Assembly (NCBI GenBank): GCA_017883125.1
Contig: JADGOD010000215.1
Location: 1-11,451 of the forward strand
DNA length: 11,451 nt
From: Acidimicrobiales bacterium
GTDB lineage: Bacteria > Actinomycetota > Acidimicrobiia > Acidimicrobiales > RAAP-2
Direction of reading: 5' to 3'
The position numbers were made by a program, and so were the translations under genes. Position 1 is the first letter of the stretch, and every line of letters starts with the position of its first letter. Below, in pieces: positions 6,833-11,451 of this stretch. The notes beneath the pieces were generated by a model. That model had not been told where the DNA came from and did no database searches. It saw only the letters and a program-made list of their open reading frames with translations.

Positions 6833-7684
6833 TCAGTCGGACCAGGGCTGCTGGTCCCACGGACGGTCGATGGCCTGCATCCCGGCGCCGAAGGGGAAGA
6901 ACTGCCGCTGCGCCCACATCTCGGCCTGGAGGCCGTGGTCGAGCTCGTTCAGGAACGCCCGCTTCAGGTTCTGGGTGAGCAGGTGCCGGGTGTTGCGCAG
7001 CGCGATGGGCGGACGCATGGCCATGTAGCGAGCGATCTCCCAGGCCCGATCGAGCAGCTGGTCCTTGGGGAGCACCTCGTGGACGACGCCCCACTCGCGC
7101 GCCTCCTTGGCCTCCAGCTTGTACCCGGTGAAGAGGAGGTAGCGGGCGCGGCTCGGGCCCACGAGCGCCGGCCAGACGACGTGCTGGCCGTCACCGGGCA
7201 CCATCCCGCGCGGGAAGTGCGACAGGTCCTGGAACCAGGCGTCCTCGGATGCCAGGACGACGTCCATCAGCAGGGGAACCTCGGAGTGCATGCTGCACGG
7301 ACCGTTCACCGCGGCGATCATCGGCACGTCGATGGCGAGCAGGTTCTCGAGGAGCATGCGCCCGTACCAGCCCTTCTCGTCCATGATGGCCACGCCCTCG
7401 GCGTCGTTGTACGCGTTGTACACCGGCTTGCCGCTGTCGGTCACCGGCTTGCCCCAGCTGTGGTTGTAGGTGTCGCCGGTGCCCGTGTGAATGACGACCT
7501 TGATCTCGCGGTCGCCGCCCACGTCAGCAAAGGCGTCGGCCATGGCGTCGTGCGAGGACCACTCCCAGTGAAGAGGCCCACCGTCGGTGTGGCACTGCAT
7601 GAACAGGATGCCCTCATCGCTCAGCTCGAACTTGTAGTTCGCGTAGGCATCCTTGTACTCGGCGTATCGCGTCCGCTTAGCCAC
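6833..7684 (-). CDS. Crotonase-fold C-C hydrolase, 6-oxocamphor hydrolase-like (retro-Claisenase)
   Basis: A 283-residue crotonase-superfamily protein that most annotation pipelines would call enoyl-CoA hydratase. Its sequence instead follows 6-oxocamphor hydrolase (CamK) through much of its length, with shared segments such as IKVVIHTGTG, IAAVNGP and HVVWP. The four OCH active-site residues H122, H145, D154 and E244 correspond to H133, H156, D165 and E255 here, all offset by 11. OCH cleaves a bicyclic beta-diketone without CoA by retro-Claisen hydrolysis. The oxyanion-hole GG of CoA-type crotonases is not seen in the MHSEVP loop. Residues 75-105 differ strongly from OCH, probably around the substrate pocket. 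GTG start with a GGGGGA leader. First gene of the unit, divergent from the TetR gene. The homology is strong; the substrate is inferred to be a cyclic diketone. Confidence 0.85.
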   Translation of the reverse strand: MAKRTRYAEYKDAYANYKFELSDEGILFMQCHTDGGPLHWEWSSHDAMADAFADVGGDREIKVVIHTGTGDTYNHSWGKPVTDSGKPVYNAYNDAEGVAIMDEKGWYGRMLLENLLAIDVPMIAAVNGPCSMHSEVPLLMDVVLASEDAWFQDLSHFPRGMVPGDGQHVVWPALVGPSRARYLLFTGYKLEAKEAREWGVVHEVLPKDQLLDRAWEIARYMAMRPPIALRNTRHLLTQNLKRAFLNELDHGLQAEMWAQRQFFPFGAGMQAIDRPWDQQPWSD

Positions 7685-7713
7685 CCCTGTCCCCCTTCGA
7701 ACCCCTGGCCGAT

Positions 7714-7759
7714 TTGTACCGACCCGTCACGTTATCAAGATCTTGGGATGCTGGGTGAA
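7714..7759. promoter_or_regulatory. Divergent promoter with a KstR2-like palindrome and a GTAC/GACC element
   Basis: CAAGATCTTG at 7736-7745 is a perfect 10-bp palindrome. With flanks it matches the KstR2 consensus AnCAAGnnCTTGnT as I recall it, except for the last base. It falls between a minus-strand TTCACC (7759-7754) and TAACGT (7734-7729), a weak -35/-10 pair with 19-base spacing. Occupancy would therefore block the crotonase-P450 unit. Immediately beside it, TTGTACCGACCCGTCAC (7714-7730) resembles half-sites in the other two divergent gaps. The gene on the other side encodes a KstR2-like TetR protein, so autoregulation is likely. The palindrome is seen; regulator assignment is inference. 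Confidence 0.5.
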
Positions 7760-7912
7760 TACGCACAAAGCCCCTGGTTGACGCAGACAAAGGTCTGGCG
7801 ACCATGACGTGCCCCAGCGCGAGCAGGCCTCTACCCCGCTCGACCGCCATGTAGTCTCGGCGGAGCAGGGAGAACGACTTGGTCTCGGAACCAGCGTTGA
7901 GAAGGGAAGTGG

Positions 7913-8569
7913 ATGGGGCGAGGTGACGCAAGCGGCGAGCCTCGCCGGAGCCCGAGGTGGCATGCGCGTCGCGGGGCCATCATCGACGCCTCCGCGCCGC
8001 TCTTCGCCCGAAGCGGCTACCACGCCACGGGCATCACCGATCTCTGTGAAGCCAACGATCTTGGCAAGGGTGCCCTCTACCACTACATCGGCTCCAAGGA
8101 GGAGCTCCTGGCGGCCATCCATGATCGCGTGATGGACGAGGTGATGGTGGGGGCTGACCGTGTGGCCCAAGAGCCCGGTTCGCCATCGCAGCAGCTGGAG
8201 ATGCTCGGGAGAGAGTTGCTCGACGTCATCGCCCGCTACCCCGATCACGTGTGGGTCCTCCTGCACGAGTACCCGGCGCTCACGGGCGAACGCGCCGAGC
8301 AGTTCCGCGGGCGCCGTGAAGAGTACGAGCGACGGATTGAGGTGGTCATTCGGGCCGGCATCGACTCGGGCGAGTTCCGTGATGTCGACCCGAGGCTGGC
8401 TGCCCGGGTCTGGCTCGGCATGCACAACTACACGTATCTGTCGCTGAGAGTCAGCGGGCCCCTGTCGGCTCGCGACGTGGCGGGTCCGTTCGCCGACATC
8501 TTCATCTATGGGATCGCCAACCCGACGCCACCGGAGCGCGGGCGGCGCTCGCCTCAGGGCGCCGAGTAA
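7913..8569 (+). CDS. TetR-family transcriptional repressor, KstR2-like
   Basis: A 218-residue TetR regulator. The helix-turn-helix domain spans about residues 18-68, with RRGAIIDASAPLFARSGY, AT.ITDLCEA and the recognition helix GKGALYHYIGSKEELL. The ligand domain shares features with mycobacterial KstR2, the repressor of the steroid C/D-ring genes: a late DVDPRLAARVWLGMHN segment and GPLSARDVAG near the end, aligned with GPLTAQQVG of KstR2. KstR2 responds to a CoA-thioester ring intermediate. The effector here is unknown. ATG start with a GAAGGGAAG leader. It is divergent from the P450 unit, and its end overlaps the end of the convergent SDR gene by 16 bases. Likely targets are its own gene, the minus-strand unit and perhaps the other divergent promoters in the window. 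Confidence 0.88.
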   Translation: MGRGDASGEPRRSPRWHARRGAIIDASAPLFARSGYHATGITDLCEANDLGKGALYHYIGSKEELLAAIHDRVMDEVMVGADRVAQEPGSPSQQLEMLGRELLDVIARYPDHVWVLLHEYPALTGERAEQFRGRREEYERRIEVVIRAGIDSGEFRDVDPRLAARVWLGMHNYTYLSLRVSGPLSARDVAGPFADIFIYGIANPTPPERGRRSPQGAE

Positions 8570-9300
8570 CCGCCATCAACGACCATCGCCGAACCGGTCG
8601 TCCAGCGGGAAGCGTCACTGGCTAGATACGAGTAGGCCCCCACCAGGTCGCCGGCAGATCCCAGCCCCAGCGGATGCTTGGCCGCCATCGCGTCGATCGC
8701 CTCCGGTGGGAGGTCCGCATGGATCCCCGAGAGGAACGTCCCCGGGCACACGCAGTTGACACGTATCCCATCGCGCGCGTACTCGACGGCAGCGACCTTC
8801 GCGAGTTGGATCACCGCGGCCTTCGTCGCACAGTACGGAGCCGCGTGCGACCACGCCGTGAGACCAGCGACCGAGGCGGTCAGCACGATCGAGCCCGACC
8901 GCTGCGTGCGCATTACCGGCACCGCAGCGCGGATCCCGTTGACGGCACCGAGCACGTTGATCCGGAACGCGCGTTCCCAGTCCTCGGTGGTCAGATTGTG
9001 GATGCGACCATTCGGAGAGATCACCCCGGCGTTGCTGATCAATACGTCGAGGCGGCCGAAGCGCTCCACTGCTCGCTCGACGACAGCTTCGACCTGAGCG
9101 AAGTCGCTCACGTCCGCCAGCACCGTCTCGACCGAGCTGCCGTTCTCCGGCAGGCCGCCCACGGTCACCTCGAGCGAAGGTGCACTGACATCGCTCAGCA
9201 CCAGCGCGGTGTCAGGCTCACTGGCGAACTGGTGGGAGATCGCCGCACCGAGTGCTCCGCCCGCACCGGTGATCGCGATGACCCGTCGCTCCTCAGTCAT
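8554..9300 (-). CDS. Short-chain dehydrogenase/reductase (SDR), classical type
   Basis: A 248-residue classical SDR that interconverts an alcohol and a ketone with NAD(P). The Rossmann motif TGAGGALG is at 11-18. D37 (LSDVS), at the end of the second strand, suggests preference for NAD(H), as expected for a catabolic oxidation. NAG is at 90-92. The catalytic set is N115, S143, Y156 and K160 (YCATK). The VVDGGYSAP end is typical. ATG start with GGAGG five bases upstream, 18 bases after the second SDR gene, so the two are probably cotranscribed. The 3' end overlaps that of the TetR gene. A role as the alcohol dehydrogenase between the P450 and the retro-Claisenase is an attractive inference, but either SDR could fill it. 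Confidence 0.9.
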   Translation of the reverse strand: MTEERRVIAITGAGGALGAAISHQFASEPDTALVLSDVSAPSLEVTVGGLPENGSSVETVLADVSDFAQVEAVVERAVERFGRLDVLISNAGVISPNGRIHNLTTEDWERAFRINVLGAVNGIRAAVPVMRTQRSGSIVLTASVAGLTAWSHAAPYCATKAAVIQLAKVAAVEYARDGIRVNCVCPGTFLSGIHADLPPEAIDAMAAKHPLGLGSAGDLVGAYSYLASDASRWTTGSAMVVDGGYSAP

Positions 9301-9318
9301 GAACCCTCCGTCTCGATC

Positions 9319-10098
9319 TCATAGGAGAAGATAGCCGCCGTCGACGTTGAGCACGGTCCCGGTCACGTACGCCGCCGCGTCGGAGGCGAGGAACAGGTAG
9401 GCGCCGGGCAGGTCGGAGGGGCTGCCCCACCGCCTCTGTGCCGTATGGCCGAGAATCGACTCCGAGAGCTGCGCGCTGTTCTTCCATCCCTCCACGAGGG
9501 GCGAATCGAACCAGCCCGGAGCGACGACGTTCACGGTGATGCCCGAGGGCGCCAGGTCCAGGGCCAGCCCCTTCGCCATCCCGACCAACCCCGCCTTCGA
9601 GGCGCTGTAAGCCGCGAGACCCTTGCGCGGTCGCTCCCCCAGCACCGAGCCCGTGAAGATCACTCGCCCGCCTTGATGCATGACGCGTGCAGCGGAGCGG
9701 GCCCCGAGAAACGCCCCCGTGAGGTTCACCTCGAGAACATCGCGCCAGACCGACGGGTCGGTCTCGAGCGGTCCGGCCACGATGGGCGAGATCCCGGCAT
9801 TGGAGATCCAGACATCAACACCACCCCATTCGGCGACGGTGCCATCGGCGACCGATTCGTTGAACGCCCCGTCACTCACATCACCGCTGAACACGAGCGT
9901 CGGGCCCGGCAGCGCATCAGCGACCGCAACGATGTCGCGCTCGGTGCGGGCCACCAAGGCCACGGATGCTCCGGCACGCGAAAACGCATGAGCGAGCAGC
10001 TGACCGAGCCCCCGACCGGCACCGGTGAGCACCACACGCTTCCCCGTCACATCACCCGCACCGGGAAAGGAGTCCGGGATCTCGATCTGTTCGGTCAT
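9319..10098 (-). CDS. Short-chain dehydrogenase/reductase (SDR), classical type, second copy
   Basis: A 259-residue classical SDR. Cofactor motif TGAGRGLG is at 25-32, followed by VARTERD at the end of strand two. Arg at 51 and 54 rather than an Asp hints at NADP(H), so its cofactor may differ from that of the neighbouring SDR. NAG is at 100-102, and the catalytic residues are N125, S151, Y164 and K168 (YSASK). The frame is open upstream past other starts (10113, 10173). The ATG at 10098 is chosen because AGGAG lies just before it and the upstream region is the divergent promoter with the E1 gene. First gene of the two-SDR unit. The two SDRs are clearly different in sequence, not a recent duplication. 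Confidence 0.88.
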   Translation of the reverse strand: MTEQIEIPDSFPGAGDVTGKRVVLTGAGRGLGQLLAHAFSRAGASVALVARTERDIVAVADALPGPTLVFSGDVSDGAFNESVADGTVAEWGGVDVWISNAGISPIVAGPLETDPSVWRDVLEVNLTGAFLGARSAARVMHQGGRVIFTGSVLGERPRKGLAAYSASKAGLVGMAKGLALDLAPSGITVNVVAPGWFDSPLVEGWKNSAQLSESILGHTAQRRWGSPSDLPGAYLFLASDAAAYVTGTVLNVDGGYLLL

Positions 10099-10106
10099 CG
10101 CTCCTA

Positions 10107-10137
10107 TTCCCATTTCTTGTACCATCCAGTACAGTAC
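10107..10137. promoter_or_regulatory. Divergent promoter with GTAC-repeat operator candidate; leaderless promoter for the E1 gene
   Basis: TTCCCA (10107-10112) and TACAGT (10130-10135) form a plus-strand -35/-10 pair with 17-base spacing. The transcription start would fall at about 10142-10145, on or next to the ATG at 10145. No ribosome binding site precedes that ATG, so the transcript is probably leaderless. TGTAC(n6)GTACA at 10118-10133 is an inverted repeat covering the -10. A third GTAC follows at 10134-10137. A minus-strand TACTGT (10136-10131) could serve the SDR gene. A repressor here would control both directions. Confidence 0.5.
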
Positions 10138-10144
10138 ACGGTTC

Positions 10145-11451
10145 ATGACTGTCGACCCCTCCCCCGACCCCACGTTCTCGGACGCAGATCTCCTTGAGAT
10201 GCATCGGCGAATGCTGTTGATCCGCGAATTCGAGAAGCGCGTAGCCGAGCTCTATCGCGAGAGCGAGGTGCCCGGTTTCGTCCACCTGTCCATCGGTCAG
10301 GAGGCGGCAGCCGTGGGCGCGTGCTGGCCCCTGCGTCCGGCCGACGTCATCACGTCGACCCATCGCGGGCATGGCCACTGCCTGGCCAAGGGCCTGGACC
10401 CTCTCGGGATGTTCGCCGAGCTGATGGGCAAGGAGCAGGGCACGAACCGCGGGCGCGGGGGCTCGATGCACATCGCCGACCCGAACATCGGGATCTTCGG
10501 CGCGAACGGGATCGTGGCCGCCGGCCTGCCGATTGCCGTGGGAGCAGCGGTAGCGGCCCAGCTCCGAGCCGACGACAGCGTGGCGTTGGCGTTCTTCGGC
10601 GACGGCGCGGTGGCCCAGGGCGCGTTCCACGAAGCGGTGAACCTCGCCGCCGTCTGGCAGCTACCAGCGATCTTCTTCTGCGAGAACAACGGATACGCCG
10701 AGTTCTCACCGGCATCGGCCCAGCATGCGGCGACCCTCGAGCAACGGGCCGCTGGCTACGGAGTCGACTACGTCGCGGTGGATGGCAACGACGTCGTGGC
10801 GACGGCCTCGCTCATGCACGAGGTGGTCCATGCGGTTCGAAGCGGGCGTGGTCCGGTCCTCGTGGAGGCCGCGACCTACCGGTGGCACGGTCACTATGAA
10901 GGCGACCCACAGCGCTACCGGTCGAAGGACGAGCTCCGAGCGTGGCAGGAGCGAGACCCGGTGGTCTTGCATGCGAGCTTTCTCCGATCTGCGGGTATCA
11001 GCGACGATGCGATCGGCTCCCTGGAAACCTCAGTGGCCCTCGAACTGGACGAAGCGGTGCAGACGGCTCGGCAGTTCGCGAGCCCGGGTGCGGACACGCT
11101 GGAGGAGTTCGTCATCCGTCCGAGACCTGCACGCACCGAGCCGTCTCCCCCGGGCGAAGACGCCCCGGTCTTCCGCACCATGGACGCTATCCACGCAGCC
11201 CTCGAAGCCGAGCTCGCCAGCGACGATCGGGTATTCGTTGCCGGCATCGATGTCGAGGCCGGCAATGTCTTCGGGCTCATGAAGGGACTCCACGATCAAT
11301 TTGGCGATCGCGTCCGCGACACCCCCATCTCCGAGACCGCGATCATGGGCCTCGGCGTCGGCGCGGCGATGGCCGGATTGCGCCCAGTGGTGGAGCTGAT
11401 GTACCTGGACTTTGTCGGCGTCTGCCTCGACCAGCTGCTCAACCAGGCAGC
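10145..11451 (+). CDS. Fused E1 alpha-beta subunit of a thiamine-diphosphate 2-oxo acid or acetoin dehydrogenase (cut by window end)
   Basis: The frame is open from ATG 10145 to the window edge, 435 residues of an expected 650-720. Residues 15-325 are an E1 alpha domain: GFVHLSIGQEA, HRGHGHCLAKG, GRGGSMHIAD and the thiamine-diphosphate motif G152-D153-G154 to N181-N182. From about 342 an E1 beta domain begins (VFRTMDAIHAAL) with the catalytic-type Glu at E397 (DTPISETAIMGL) and PVVELMYLDF. Fusion of both subunits in one chain is known in acetoin and branched-chain type dehydrogenases. The enzyme would decarboxylate a 2-oxo acid, or cleave a diketone-type intermediate, and pass the acyl group to an E2, which is expected beyond the window. 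No ribosome binding site; probably leaderless. Divergent from the SDR genes with a shared operator-like site. Confidence 0.9.
   Translation, partial: MTVDPSPDPTFSDADLLEMHRRMLLIREFEKRVAELYRESEVPGFVHLSIGQEAAAVGACWPLRPADVITSTHRGHGHCLAKGLDPLGMFAELMGKEQGTNRGRGGSMHIADPNIGIFGANGIVAAGLPIAVGAAVAAQLRADDSVALAFFGDGAVAQGAFHEAVNLAAVWQLPAIFFCENNGYAEFSPASAQHAATLEQRAAGYGVDYVAVDGNDVVATASLMHEVVHAVRSGRGPVLVEAATYRWHGHYEGDPQRYRSKDELRAWQERDPVVLHASFLRSAGISDDAIGSLETSVALELDEAVQTARQFASPGADTLEEFVIRPRPARTEPSPPGEDAPVFRTMDAIHAALEAELASDDRVFVAGIDVEAGNVFGLMKGLHDQFGDRVRDTPISETAIMGLGVGAAMAGLRPVVELMYLDFVGVCLDQLLNQA

Noticed and set aside
6833..7684. Plain enoyl-CoA hydratase call
   Set aside because: The active-site residues and overall similarity match 6-oxocamphor hydrolase instead, and the usual CoA-hydratase oxyanion loop is not seen.
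10321..10899. Arg-rich plus-strand frame inside the E1 gene
   Set aside because: It is out of frame with the E1 coding sequence, whose thiamine-diphosphate and domain motifs are continuous to the window edge.
1..11451. Mobile elements, CRISPR arrays, tRNA or rRNA genes
   Set aside because: I saw no transposase motif, terminal inverted repeats, regularly spaced repeats or tRNA-like cloverleaf in reading both strands; faint cases could be missed without computation.

Overview
The window is GC-rich DNA with GTG, TTG and ATG starts, short intergenic gaps and one promoter that looks leaderless. Together with a small P450-type ferredoxin and a KstR2-like TetR regulator, this suggests an actinobacterium (Actinomycetota, not Mycobacterium-specific). 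The genus cannot be fixed from the sequence. It reads as an accessory catabolic island for a hydrophobic ring compound such as a terpenoid or steroid.

Layout. (1) 1-1645: the 5' end of one Rieske oxygenase (minus) and a complete phthalate-dioxygenase-type Rieske oxygenase (plus), divergent from a shared promoter region with a 12-bp palindrome. (2) 1646-3042: a decayed minus-strand reading frame, possibly the C-terminus of another Rieske oxygenase, then a SnoaL-like protein and about 400 bases with no convincing gene. (3) 3043-7684, all minus: a tight seven-gene unit. In transcription order it runs 6-oxocamphor-hydrolase-like crotonase, cytochrome P450, a small Cys/His protein, a CXXHXXC ferredoxin, a SnoaL/BaiE-like protein, a xylose-isomerase-like TIM barrel protein and a carboxymuconolactone-decarboxylase-family protein. 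(4) 7913-8569, plus: a TetR regulator divergent from that unit. A CAAG-nn-CTTG palindrome lies between them. (5) 8554-10098, minus: two SDR dehydrogenases, probably one transcript. (6) 10145-11451, plus: a fused E1 alpha-beta thiamine-diphosphate dehydrogenase, cut by the window end and divergent from the SDRs across a GTAC-rich operator-like site.

How they may work together (inference). The P450 with its ferredoxin hydroxylates a cyclic substrate, an SDR oxidises the alcohol to a beta-diketone, and the crotonase cleaves the ring by retro-Claisen hydrolysis. The crotonase keeps all four catalytic residues of 6-oxocamphor hydrolase at a constant +11 offset, so a generic enoyl-CoA hydratase label would mislead. 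The SnoaL-like, TIM-barrel, CMD-family and E1 proteins would handle later dehydration, isomerisation and oxidative decarboxylation. The Rieske enzymes provide further ring oxidation. The combination resembles camphor catabolism in chemistry but is regulated by a KstR2-like protein, and I do not recognise it as a described pathway.
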